Positions 11,050 through 23,062 of a stretch of 64,000 bases of DNA are shown here, in pieces (the first letter of the stretch is position 1; each line of letters opens with the position of its first letter). The DNA is taken from NCBI GenBank assembly GCA_009733575.1, contig ML769454.1, forward strand, positions 62,001 through 126,000. The letters are read 5' to 3'. This DNA is from Gymnopus androsaceus JB14 (taxonomy: Eukaryota; Basidiomycota; Agaricomycetes; Agaricales; Omphalotaceae). Below the pieces are notes generated by a model. That model ran no database searches and was not told the origin of the DNA. It worked only from the letters and a program-made list of their open reading frames with translations. A program made the position numbers and the translations under genes.

Positions 11050-14000
11050 ATATCTGCAAGAACGGTTATTTATTGATTCATATAATTATCGATAGACTAC
11101 TCTTAATGGTTTTGGAAGTAACACATCTGTATGCCATTTTTGCGGTGAGCGCCAATTGTCCAAAAAAGGTAAGTCAAAGCGATAAATCGCTACTGTCTAC
11201 TGTTTTCCCCGTCTCCGAAATCAAAATCCATTGTTCGACTCTTAATCAGTACTTTCCCTACATCTCCCGCCTTGAAATCGGTACTATCTAGCTCCCTACA
11301 GCAGACTGACAAGCCATCCATTCGCCGTGTAAGTAGTATCCGTCATTTCATCGGATCTGTAGAGTGAACAGTCAAAACATAGGTGATGGCGGACTCAATG
11401 AGATGGGTCGCTGAGGAAACCGATCACAATTAAACAAAGCAATGGACATAAGAGGCCAAATTACAAGCTTAACATACTGCACTATTTATTAATTATTTTC
11501 GTCCAGTTTCGATAATTTCCAACACGAACACCGTTAGCGTGAGGATGCGAAATAATCGCATTAATACCGGACTTCGAAATCTCCTATCACGCTGTTTCCT
11601 TGTAGTAGTTCCGGGAGAAGCACGAAGACCAGCAACAACATTGGGCATGTCGCTGGTTACTCATAGTAGTAAGGGGGAGAGCTAAAGCTTGTATGCAGCA
11701 TGCGGTCGCAGTGATATCTAAGCCCAATGTGAATTTCGTTAAAGGAAATCTATCGGGCAATAAACTTGCGAAGGGCCTTCTATGATATGGTGGGTCGCCA
11801 ACAAAGTTCAAATGACTCAGTGAGCAGACATTTCATCGATGGACGATATCCGCAGTGAAATATGCCACATTAAGGGGACGAAGTGCATCGGTCAAGTTCA
11901 ACGAGCATTTCGGGCTCTTCGGACGGAGTTGAGTTCAAATTTAGCAGCTGCGCAGAGATGTCGGAGGTTCGCGTCGGCCAGGAGGCAGAGGCTCGGCAAT
12001 TGCAGATAGGTGTAAATTGTGAGTCATGAAGTCGTAAAGAGACTACTGCGCCCGCTAGGTCCACGGTCATGAAGCTCTAGCCCTTTCTGCCATGACTCTG
12101 AAGTTGCGATGATGCTTGCAGTCCATTTTTCGTTCATGTGGTTTCATTCCAGGCCTTCGAAAATTTTGCTCACTTCTGCGCAAATACATTCAAGGCTGTC
12201 AAGGAAGTTAAGTTTACAGAAGTCCGACAACTCAAAGCTTTCATTATTGAGAGGAGACTTGGCCAGCTTGGCCAGTACTTCTTCGCTCGACGTTTTCGGG
12301 TTTGCAATAACCGAAAGTCACGCTCATCCATGAGTCATTCATCACGCTTCACCGAATGAAACGGCCACTTCCTCAAAATCCAAGTTAGAGAAGACAAGCG
12401 GTACCGATGGAGCTTGGGAAATGATTTCCGGAACTTGCAGTATATGCTGCTTTGAACACACTTGAAATATCCATCACTGAAGTGTCACAAAGTCCAAATG
12501 AACGACAAGTGGAGTAATACGAAGAAGAACAAAAATAAGTACTGAATCGGTAGCGCATCGTAGAAGCCTATTATGATTCAGTGGCACATACATGTGGACG
12601 CACCGCAAGTTAATTCCTCGAAAGAAGAATTGGCATGAAGAATGCGGGTAACAATGAGAGTGGGTACAACGAGAAAGAGAGAATGTATCTTACAAGATTC
12701 CGATACTTGAGCTCAACTCAAGACATTCTTGGTAGCTTCCTTCCAGGTACCCAAATGTACCTATATTGAGATTCTTGAAAGAATTCAAATCCAACTTTGG
12801 CCAGAAAGGAACACGATCGTGGATCTCACGATGTTAAGGGTCGATAACAGCAGAAAAGGAAGTTGGAGGCAGTAACAGAAGTATTATGTATGTAGCACAA
12901 AAGAGCTACTCGATGGATGTAATTCGCCGTCGGAGGGAAGATGCACCGAGAGTGAAGGCCAAATGCGCCATATGCTACGCGGTAACGTCCACTGGGAAAT
13001 GAACTAGCAATATCCACATCTGCGGAGCTCGATGCAAATTAGCAGACAAAAGTCGAACGATTACGAAGAGAGAAATATTATAGGATGCTGTCCGGGGAGG
13101 AGCAATGGTCGTCATAAAGTATCCAATCCTCGAGGCAAAGTGGAGTCGGAGGTGTAAGTATTGCGCAAGAGAGCGCACGTGACAGGCTATGGGTCTAGAC
13201 CTGTCTAGACACAACACTGGCGATGTCGATGAGTCTTGCTGTTTGTTGATTGATTTTCTTCGATATGTTCCTGCTGCTGCTGTGGGACTCCTAAATAATC
13301 GGACAGATCTAGGTGCAGCGCGACAAAGTCCCGGAATCGTATGTCCTCCGCGAGCGAAAGAACGGTTTAATTCATGTTAGGTCGCACAGCATGAACCTTT
13401 GACTGTGGATTTTTTCGGGAGGTTTATAGGCTTTAGTAGCCGGTGAGCGGAAGAAGTATGCGCCCTCCGGACGGAGGCTAAGATAACTCACGTCCGGAGA
13501 AGAGACCACTCAGCAAAAGTGACGAGACATGATTCAGATAATAAGCAAACTTTAGGGAAAACGCGTGCTACAGATCCGTCCGACGCGATAGGTAGACATA
13601 AGACAAAGCTTGTGCAAAGCGGCACGGTGAGGTTTCGGAGGATGGCAAGAAACTTGCAGAAGTTCATAGAGGACTGTTGTTCGAAATGATTGACAGAAGG
13701 ACAGTAATTCAGGAGTGCTCCCGGAAGCCATAATTTTGGTGGACATGAGAGAGTAGGAAATGTTTAAGAACCGACAAGCAAATCTTAGCAATATCAAACT
13801 TGTATTCAATTGCCGACAATCGAGAAATCAGAAGTTGGAGAGTTTTGTGCACTGCTTTTTGGTCTTACGTACACGCGCAGCGCCTTTTTTTCCCTGACGA
13901 TCATCCACACTGCCAGTTTTTTTCTTCTGCTACTTATTGTAGATTTGCTAGATCTAAGCCTCCGACTCCAGGAATGGAAGTGTCACGCCTGAATCGGGCA

Positions 14001-14078
14001 TATATAAGGACCATGAAAGTTTCAACATGGCTTTGCAAAACTCTCCTCTTGTATTTCTAACAATACTGTTGTATTTCT
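11050..14078. other. Gene-poor intergenic region
   Basis: I find no supported gene in 3 kb. Short ORFs on both strands lack motifs and do not chain through good splice sites. On the minus strand about 12164-12315 is open for ~55 codons without an ATG and has protein-like composition, but nothing identifies it. The last few hundred bases are the promoter of the regulator that starts at 14079. Confidence 0.4.
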
Positions 14079-16284
14079 ATGACTGGCGGACAAAGTACTT
14101 CGCCTGGATCTGGATTTTCAAGGCCTTTGAAGAGAGGAAAGGCATGCTTGACTTGCAGGTACGTCTTAGCAATTATTCTTCTAGGTGTGTTTACTCAACT
14201 TTATGCAGGTTTCTGAAAATTCGGTGCGATGGAGCGCGTCCTTGCTGTGGCCCATGTCAGCGTACCCCCAAGGATGACCCTTGTGAATATGCCGATGGCC
14301 CGGGACGTTCTCGGACTCGAGCACTCGAGGAGACAGTCTCACGACTACAGGCTCGTCTCCGAGAATACGAGCATCCTGAGGAAACTCCTTCTGTGGCGCT
14401 TCACAATCCATACGACCAGGGTCACGATAGTGATACAACCGTTCGAATAAATACTGCCGGCCCTTCAGCCTATTCAAGCAGCTCTCCTTCGTCGCCGTTT
14501 TCGGTGACTTCCTCCTTATCACGTATTTCCAGTCCACATCCAGGTACGCTCTAGACTCACAACTCGAATCTCGCTCGCTCACAGATTTTTAGGTGGCTCA
14601 TCTGGATCTGACAGGGCGACTTCTATATCACCTGCAACGGAGCATAGACCTGCACTTCCTGCCACGAGACACTTGTACGTGTTGCGATGTAGTTTCAAAT
14701 TATGGTTAACTGATCCAAAACTAGGCTTGAATGGTTCTTCAAGCATGCCTCATCGTTTGGTTTCTTTTTAAATATTCCCCGTTTCTCTCATTCCGCCCTC
14801 CTACCCTTAAATTTCGGCCACCAATCTCGTCCAAGCCCCGGCCTATTGAGTACTGTGTATCTTTGGGGCATTCATTTATCGCCGCAAGTTCAACATAAAG
14901 ATCTAGAAGGTACTCTCTTGACAAGGGCTCTTCGAGATACAGCGTCGGATCTCAGCTCTTCGAAGCCACATCCATATCGGGTTTTGCATACCATTCAAGC
15001 TGAAATCCTACTTGGATACTATTTCTTTCGAAACGGTAACATTCTCGAAGCCAAACGGCATTCATCTAGTGCTGCCTCCCTTGCTCTGGGGTGCAGGATG
15101 CACACTTTTGCATCCTCCCGTCAATCTGCCGCGGCGGCCTTGGATGGTTTGAATGGCCTGCCTATCCCTAAGGATGTAATAGAAGAGGGGGAGATGATCA
15201 AGTGGATTTTGGGCTGTATTCACGCTTTATCGAAACATTGCTGTCGCAGTAGATCCTCCTGGGTCAGTGTGTGGAGTTTTCGACGCTCCTGGCTGTCAGA
15301 TTGACACACCGTGGCCGCTGGATATGGAGAGTTACAAAAAGGTTGGGTCTTTCCATTTGCTTTATATGTGATTAAGCTCAGCACCAGTCTAACAGGAAAT
15401 TCTACCACCTCGAGGCCTGTCCACTGTGTATGACTTTCTAAATCATATTCAGCAACGAGAGGACGAGTACCAAATATCGAGTGTCACCAATTTAATCACC
15501 AAAGGCTCCCTTCTTTTGCATCAGGCTTCCTTTGTCGCTGGTCAATATCATCAAAGTACGCTGTTCTTTTCATTTCAATAGCTTTTTTAAATTTTAATAA
15601 TGGCCATCTTTTAGATATGCCTGCCCGTGACGCCCAAGCATTCTTTGCGGCGTTTCAATCTCTAAAGTACTTGATTGACACTCATCGCGCTCGGCTTTCG
15701 CCTCTAGAGAAAGTTGACGCGCGCGACCAGTCCACGCGAGACCTCTTCCTCGCTCATGCCTTGGTTTATGGGTCAATCATACGATTAAACGAATATTCTC
15801 AGAGTCGGACCCAAATTGCCGCCAGAGCTGTGTCTCTGCTGCTCAAACCATGCTTCACGGGGGTGGACTCAATATCGTGGAATTCGGTTGTGTGAATCCT
15901 ATTATGGGTGTAAGTTTTCTTTGACTTGACTTGATCTGAGCTCTGATTACTTACTTTTTGCTTAGACGCTATGGGCGTTAGCTTGCCAGACGCTCATCCA
16001 AGAGGTGGCGCGCTTGCGCTCTGCTCCAGGATCTTGGTCTTCACCGCACTCGTCGGCCACCCAATCCATCCCACATCAATATCACTTCCAAACAGGGACA
16101 GAACAGGAGTTATTGGCCTCCGTACGGCAAGGTCTATCAGCGCTAACGTTTTTTTCGACTAACAGCGCTCTAATGAGTGAGTTTTTTGCTTCGGACCTGA
16201 GGTGGGTAGTGTTCTTATTGGCTCATTCTTCGACTTGCAGAGCTTCAACTTACGAATGTTCAAGGTGCCTTATCCGGGACATGA
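14079..16284 (+). CDS. Zn2Cys6 fungal transcription factor, with two apparent single-base frameshifts
   Basis: Eight exons are inferred (14079-14158, 14209-14543, 14593-14674, 14725-15341, 15396-15555, 15615-15909, 15966-16176, 16241-16284), about 607 aa. The zinc cluster is CLTCRFLKIRCDGARPCCGP followed by C and, after a linker, PCEYADG, with a short coiled linker (ALEETVSRLQARLREYE). It is a nuclear DNA-binding regulator; the fungal-specific middle domain (from WFFKHASSFGFFLNIPRF onward) contains NPIMGTLWALACQTL. RFLK replaces the usual RRRK between zinc ligands. The conserved frame breaks twice: near 15201 an extra base separates IEEGEMI from FWAVFTLYRN, and near 15812 a base is missing between NEYSQS and CVSAAQTML. 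The two shifts cancel in total length. No intron explains them. The end at TGA 16284 (KLQLTNVQGALSG) fits the family; an open frame to 16523 is an alternative tail. Confidence 0.78.
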
Positions 16285-19200
16285 ATATCGATACAGCCCC
16301 AAAATCTGAGGATACGAACACCTCTGCCTCGAACCTGCAGGGCTCAGATGGCTCCCTGGCTTGGCCGGACGCTTCGACTCCGACAAGCATGGTATTTGGA
16401 ACAAGTTTCGACTGGGTTATTCCTGTCGAGCCTAAATTCGAATACTCTGAGACGCCGCTTTCACCGCTCAGCGTTCTCTCGAATGAAGGCTTTGATTCGA
16501 GCCTACAAAGGTTTGTTGCGTGAACCTTTTCAGCACATGTGGTTATGAAAACCTCGCACTTAGTCATGCTGGACAATATCTCGCTGTTACTTGAATTTTA
16601 CTATCTGGGCCTCGCGGTTGAATTTACTTTACTCTAGGAATACCCATGCTAAATCTGTATTTATACCCCTGTAACAACAACGCATTATCTTACTGTATAT
16701 GGATATTTTTTTTCTGTTATCTGTACATTTTCATCGCTAGACGTTGGATTTGTAGATTGTAATGTACATACTTACATACCTTTGCTCGAACCTCTGCGTG
16801 GTTCACGGAATGCTGACAGACTTATACAGTACTGTCTTGATACTGTCGTATGAATGAATTCTCTCCGACCCGTCGAATTAATTTTAATTCAAGGGATATT
16901 CGACGTACATATGTATATCAGACCTCCGACACATGGAATGCTTGTTAATGCCTTGAGTCGTGCCTTGGATTTGTTCTCCTGTAGCTATGTACTCTTAACT
17001 ACTGACTCGACTTAGCAGCCCTGGCAGTCGCGCAACTCACCGAAACTGAGACTCTACTTAGTGGTAGTTACAGTCACCTAACTCACCTTCGGAGACCTCC
17101 GTGAACTTTGTTTTTTAAAAACCCCGGTGGAAAGGAGCGGGAAAGCGTGTGCAATCCCGTTTTCAAGTCATCCTCTGCAATAGATTCATTTTTTAGTTGA
17201 ATAAATTGACCGATATGAGTCGCAGACTCGCAGTAATTGCAGTGCTTCCAAAAAATAATGTGGCGCAATTTTTCAGCGGGATCTCGGGACGACGGAAAAA
17301 CGGAAGCAGTGACAGGACAAAATCGAATCATCGATCATGATTCATAGTTTAGCGCTCGTACACCACAGACGCCTAATTGAAATTCACACCTCCTCGCCAC
17401 TGCTAGCGCTCGGAGACGTTTGGGGGTCTTCATCTCAGAGGGATTAAAGGCTGGCTGCGAAGAGGACAAAAAGCATGATATGAGCAACAGTCGCTTGGGT
17501 ATGAGTGATCGAATTCCAATAATTATCACAATCATCACTCATTGAAGCACTAGCTCTGAAGGTAGGACGACCCTCGCAGCTGGACATCTCTAATTGCTCT
17601 GAGTCCTAGTCCGCTCCGGAAATAATGACAAACAGCTGGAACGATCGAAAATCGTTGTCTATACATCGCTTCTAATCCCGACTTCCCTTAACATGAGTAA
17701 GTTCTTCTCAATAGAGAAGCTTCATTGTATCCCTACTCTGATATCCTCCTTGCGGCATTCTTAATGTCATTGCCTCGATATACGGTCAGGTACCACGCCG
17801 CTTCGAGCGCCAGGTCGGGCCAATTATCGTTTCTGTCGACCTAGCTTCATCCCGGTCTGGAAGCGGCCTTGGCCTCCTTGAGTCATGAAGATTTCAAATC
17901 GACCCGACTCTGACCCGATGTATTGGAGCTTATACGGATAGTAGCACTAGATCCTACCAGATGCTGGATGTCCTACGCAAGCTACACTGCCTGCGGTCCA
18001 TGGTCCTCGATATTGGGATCCATGAACTGTCTATATACACTGCGCAGTCCGCTTAGCCTGAGGTCAATTTTAGTTTGATCTCCGCATCCAACGATCTCCA
18101 TCTTTCAACCTTAATCATTAATAGTATGGACGGATTTTTCACGACTGGCGTCCGGAAATCTATTTATTTGTCGAAGCTATTAGGCCACAAAAGTTGAGTC
18201 GGCCGATACTATCTACTGGTACCGAGGCAGAACTCAGTTGTGTCTTGGAGGCGATGAATCCGATGATGGTAAACAAAATGAAATTGACTATACACCTGAA
18301 ATTTACTGAGTCGAATGAATGCAAACGGCGATGTTCGTACCAGGAATCAATGTTTCTGGGTGGATGAAGGTTATTCCAAGTAATTTATCAAGGCAGGACT
18401 TATTCAATGGATCGGAAGAGATAGGAAAACCGGAAGGATCAAGTTCGATGTATTGTGCTACCTAGTTCTAGTCCTAAAGAGCTTATAGTGGCAAGTGGGA
18501 GTAAGGAAATACACACCTTTGCGCTGTAATCCTCTGCTGTAGAGTGGTATCGAAAGTTCAGTGTACTGGTAGTGAGTGCTTAGTAGTGAGTCGCGACAAA
18601 AGGAATTCGAAGTACATGCGTTAAACTTTCCCTGCGCCATTCAAATTTAAATAGGGGTTGCATTCCTATCCGTGCGTACGTGCGCCCTTCCGGCGAACTG
18701 TTTAGACAGGCGTCCACGGTAAGTACACTCGGAGAGTTGAAGTCCGAGTTGGAGTCAATAACATAAATTTGCATCTGCCGATGTATTCGCTATGTGGAAA
18801 AGTGTTGGTAATTTCGATTACATTCCATGGCAGTTGCCAACAGCAACACTTATCCTTGGGTAAAAGGTGCCAGAATAATACTGTAGTCACTTTAGTATCC
18901 TCTCTAAAAAAACAGTAGAAAGCAGGATGTAAACCCACTCAATGGCTTAAAATAGGACAAACTTTTGTGAAATACCCATATTTTTGCATTTTCCACCCAA
19001 AATTGGTGTCTTTTTGAGGCATCTGTGTCAAGGATATTGAGCTGGAGTAGGTGGTATGCAAGAATATTGTTCATTCTCACCATTATCAGCTAAATTTTGG
19101 TAGCTAAAGAAACATATTCTGTGAAATAATACAGCATGAAAATTAAAATTATTCCACATAGCGAGTATATGCAGCACAAGACACTTAAGAAGTGAGAAAG

Positions 19201-19630
19201 AAATCATGGCAAGTCAAACGCCGAGTAAAAAGTACCAAATGCAAGTAGAATGTACGCCAGTAAATGAGCCCAGTTGAAGAATAATGCAGATCAATAAAAA
19301 ATGGTTCATCCAGAGGTTATCTGTTTCAGAATCCCACACACGAGTTGCACACGAGATTCCTGGCAGCCATACGGCGGTTACTTGAATGCGTTCTAAACCT
19401 GTGGATTACGGATTATGAAACGCAAGTGGAAATGCTTCGGTTGCTTTGGTTTCCAGGGCTTTCCGCGCTCGAGGCGCGTTGGGATGTCCGGTGTCGAATA
19501 TGCGCCAAACAGACCAAGAGGAGGCCAAGGGAAATCCCGAAATCATAAATGGTACTATACATTCTTCCTGTACTCCAAACTTTATCAACACCGCGATATA
19601 AATTACGACCTTTCCCCGGAAATGAATGAA

Positions 19631-19651
19631 AAGGTGTTGACTCAACACCTT
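19631..19651. repeat. Perfect 10-bp-arm palindrome
   Basis: AAGGTGTTGA and TCAACACCTT flank a single central C, giving a perfect short palindrome that could bind a dimeric protein or form a hairpin. It lies 20 bp before a 15-bp tandem repeat. Function is unknown. Confidence 0.5.
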
Positions 19652-19670
19652 TCCACTGGCAGTTCAGAAT

Positions 19671-19715
19671 ACGTAGAAAGAATATACGTAGAAAGAATAT
19701 ACATAGAAAGAATAC
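19671..19715. repeat. 15-bp tandem repeat, three units
   Basis: Three consecutive 15-bp units (ACGTAGAAAGAATAT twice exactly, then a third with two changes). The unit length is a multiple of three, so the surrounding open frame reads YVERI repeats, but I see no other sign that this frame is a gene. Confidence 0.7.
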
Positions 19716-20193
19716 CAATACATATATCTCTCCGCGTTGCTCTAGGAATCAGCTACAGAGTGATTCAGCTTGGAGCCGAGTGCGCTTTTGTGCAGTGAAC
19801 GTAGACATATGATATATCATTGAGATTCACGAACGTTTGAAGACCAGGATAGTATTAGTAGTGACTAACACCATATGTAGCTAGAAGCAATTGTTGGAAT
19901 ACAGGGTTTTCTTAATATTCTGAGAGGGAAAAGCGTATAATCGAAGAGGGAGTCCAAGATAAGTTCAAAGTTGGACGAAAACTTGAGGGCAACTTGGAAC
20001 TTGGAAGGACCTTCGGCGACTAACACGAAGCAGATCTAATCTTATCGAGATCAGCATTTACGGCACACGACCGATTTGCTTAAATGCTTTGACCTTCATG
20101 AAGCTTCAAAGCTTCAACGTTCAGCGCCTTAGCGCCACCTTTAGCTTCAGGTGGTTAGTATAAACATGTGCTATACCATTACAGCGAGAAACG

Positions 20194-20200
20194 TATAAAA
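20194..20200 (+). promoter_or_regulatory. TATA-like box of the phosphate transporter
   Basis: TATAAAA lies 89 bp before the ATG at 20289. It is followed at once by CCACGTTC, which contains CACGTT, a variant of the core bound by Pho4-type bHLH regulators in yeast. The match is short and could be chance. Confidence 0.35.
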
Positions 20201-20288
20201 TCCACGTTCAGCTACTGATGATTAGCTCCTAGTACCAGTGTCTGTACAGAAGAAATTCCTGGAACATCGACTCTGATCTCTTTGTGTT

Positions 20289-22308
20289 ATGCCTCAGGGA
20301 AATATACGCGATCAAGCACCAGCTCCGGGAAGAACCCTCGAAGAATACGAACTTGAAGGAGATGGGAGGCCTCCATACCTGCTCACTATGGCCGAGTTCA
20401 AACTTCTCGGAGTTGCGGGGGTTGGGTTTTTCTTGGACGGTATGATTTTGCTTCACTGTCGTATACAACAGTATCTTACCAGTTGTTTTGCAGCTTACGA
20501 CCTGTTCATAATTAATCCGGTGTTAACGATGCTTCAATACCGCTTATACGGAGCAAACACCATTCCTGCAGGCCTTCACGGCTTTGCCAACGCTGGAGCC
20601 AACATTGGAAGTGTCATCGGACAGTTCACTTTCGGATACCTCGCAGATACTCTCGGTCGTTCTGCTATATATGGCAAAGAGCTTATGCTCATCATCTTTG
20701 CTACTATAATGTGCATCACTACTCCCACAGGCTCTCTGTCGCCCAACTCCTGCATCATTTACCTAGGTGTATTCCGTATAATTCTAGGTATCGGCGTGGG
20801 AGGGGATTATCCAATGTCCGCGTCTGTCACGAGCGACCGATCGAATCTTCGCAAGCGGGGGACCCTTCTTGCATACATCTTCGCTATGCAAGGTTGGGGA
20901 AGTTTTGTCGGTGCCTTGGTCACCATCGTTGTCCTTTCTTGTTACAAACACGTTATGAATGACGAGGGTGAAACAAGCAAAGTCGATGGCGTTTGGAGGA
21001 TCGTCGTAGGCCTTAGTCTTATTCCGGCCTTTGGGACGCTGTACCAGCGTTTGACAATGCAAGAAAGCAAACGGTTCACAGAAGCAAAACAGATGACTGA
21101 TCGCACTCCGGAACGGGACCTGGAGAATGAGATGTATGTGATGAACACAGAGGGCATATCTGGTTCATCGTCGAACAATAAAGAGAAGAATCGAGTCCAC
21201 GTATCGAGCGCGAATGTTCAACCAGGGTCCGAAGCTCCTGATACAATCGCAACGAAGAAGGAAGCGCAATTTGGAGAATTCATTGCGTACTTTTCCGAGT
21301 GGCGCCACGCTAAAATTCTCATTGGAACGTGCACTTGTTGGTTTTTCCTCGATCTTGCGTACGTCTTGCGTGGCTTTGATATATTTTTCGCAATGTTAAA
21401 GTATCCGTTCTGCAGCTTCTATGGAATCAACCTCAACCAAAACGTTGTTCTAACGCAGATTGGTTTTGCTGGTAAGACGGGAACAGACTGGGAGAAGTTG
21501 TTCAAGGTGTCGACGGGTAATATTATCGTTACTGCATTGGGGTTCGTTCCCGGTAAGTGATGGGCACCTCCTCTATTCATGTTTTCACAAATCTCCTCAG
21601 GGTACTATGTTACCGTCCTCCTTATCGAAAAATTGGGTCGGAAATGGATCCAAATTCAAGGTTTCTTACTCGAAGCACTGTTCCGTAAGATTCTCCGAAT
21701 CATTTGTTCCCAGTGGTTACTAGAACTAATTTCTTGTGTTTAGTTGGTATTCTCGCGGGCAACTTCAACACCTTAAGCCATGCTGCCTTCATTGTAAACT
21801 TTGCACTCCTTCAGGTAATTATGCCCTATGGTTTAATTTATTGTCCTTCCATGGACTAATCTCCATGAACTAGTTTTTCTTCAACTTCGGAGCCAACACT
21901 ACATCATATGTGGGTTTCCGTTTCCAAGTTTTTCGCTATAGCACAGCTAACCGACATGTCCCAAGTGTTATCCCGCAGAGGTATTCCCTACCAGATTCCG
22001 TGCATTCGCGCATGGTATCAGTGCCGCGTGTGGTAAAGCAGGTGCCATTATCTCTGCGCTTGCGTTCAACTCGCTCAGTGAGACTCTCGGTACTCCCGCT
22101 GTCCTTTGGAGTATGTGTCTATTCGATCCTGTATTGGTTCCTCAGTTCCTTACATTGCTTATTCGCAGTTTTCTTCGGATGCTGCATTGCCGGCGCATGC
22201 TGTTCACTTCTCCTTCCTGAGGTAAAAGATCGTGATCCGGATCTGGTGCTCGCTGAAGAAATTCGGGAGGCAAGAGAAAAGAGGCAAGTTGTGAGGGGTG
22301 TTTCTTAG
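20289..22308 (+). CDS. Inorganic phosphate transporter, MFS, PHO84 type
   Basis: Eight exons (20289-20439, 20494-21358, 21416-21552, 21601-21684, 21744-21814, 21874-21909, 21966-22110, 22169-22308) give ~542 aa. It begins with a soluble N-terminus and [19 protein letters not shown], then has the phosphate:H+ symporter signature [18 protein letters not shown] long polar central loop separates two sets of six helices. The second half starts [19 protein letters not shown] and contains [22 protein letters not shown]. Proteins of this family import phosphate with protons across the plasma membrane. All junctions are GT-AG and rebuild the conserved helices without frame problems, so the gene looks intact. 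Confidence 0.93.
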
Positions 22309-23062
22309 ACGCCGTTTCCTACTGCTATGCTGGCGAGAGTCGTTCTCGTTCTCAGCTCGGCCAGTCTGTTTCAAAAAGGTAACAAGTTTCAGTTTCGTTC
22401 TATTCCTTCAGTCTCTATCCTTCACTTGATTTCTGACTCATGCTACTTACTTATCAAGGTCGCTCTCAAGGCGACTGGTAATTACTAGTCAGTGGCGATG
22501 CTCATATCTGTTAAGCTTGTTTATGTAGATCTCCTCCATGTATCTTACTTTACTCCTGTAATCTTGCTGTAATCAACTCGTTATTCCCTATCTCCCGAGC
22601 TACAGGATCATATGAATGCTACTCATTGTGCAGCTACTATATACAAAGGCGACGAATCTATTCACGTAGTGGAACACAGCCGCATATCTAAGTGACATGT
22701 GCAATTGAGCGGGGCGTGGATGCAGAGTGATATTTGGAAACATTTATACAAAATCTTTGGATGCGGACAGACTGAAGTCTATTACGATCAATCAACGATT
22801 CTAAGAAGCAACAGGCCAACTCACCAAGATATACACAAAACTATGAATGACGACAAAGCAAAGAGAACAGAGAGGTATAGACTGGAAAACCTTCGCTCAT
22901 TATATGTAGAACGTAGTTTGGGAAGTGTCTGGATGTTTCAGCTGAGCAAGGTGTTTTATAGCAAGGGCACCAAAGTCATCAATATGACATTCTTCAAGAC
23001 TACGCAACCTGTGTGCATCAATCCATCCTTATTCCAATCGCCCAATCGCGTCGATATCCGCG
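22309..23062. other. Intergenic region
   Basis: This lies between the convergent phosphate transporter and F-box-like genes. A plus-strand ORF at 22699-23139 runs partly antisense to the last exon of the F-box-like gene and has no motif, so I do not call it. Confidence 0.45.

Larger units (their letters stand above)
16285..20288. other. Gene-poor intergenic region, 4 kb
   Basis: No supported gene is seen. The region is AT-rich and holds scattered short ORFs in all frames without motifs. It contains a small tandem repeat and a palindrome near 19.65 kb, listed separately, and ends with the phosphate-transporter promoter. Confidence 0.45.

Noticed and set aside
12109..12360. ORFs on both strands in the 12.1-12.4 kb region
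   Set aside because: Both strands are open but neither has motifs, a convincing start or splice partners.
16177..16523. Longer C-terminus of the Zn2Cys6 regulator through to 16523
   Set aside because: It needs read-through of a canonical GTGAGT-CAG intron; the spliced ending KLQLTNVQGALSG fits the family better, although the long open frame remains unexplained.
19415..19798. 127-codon ORF containing YVERI repeats
   Set aside because: The repeat is explained by a 15-bp tandem duplication; the rest has no motif, opposed frames are equally open, and no splice structure supports a gene.
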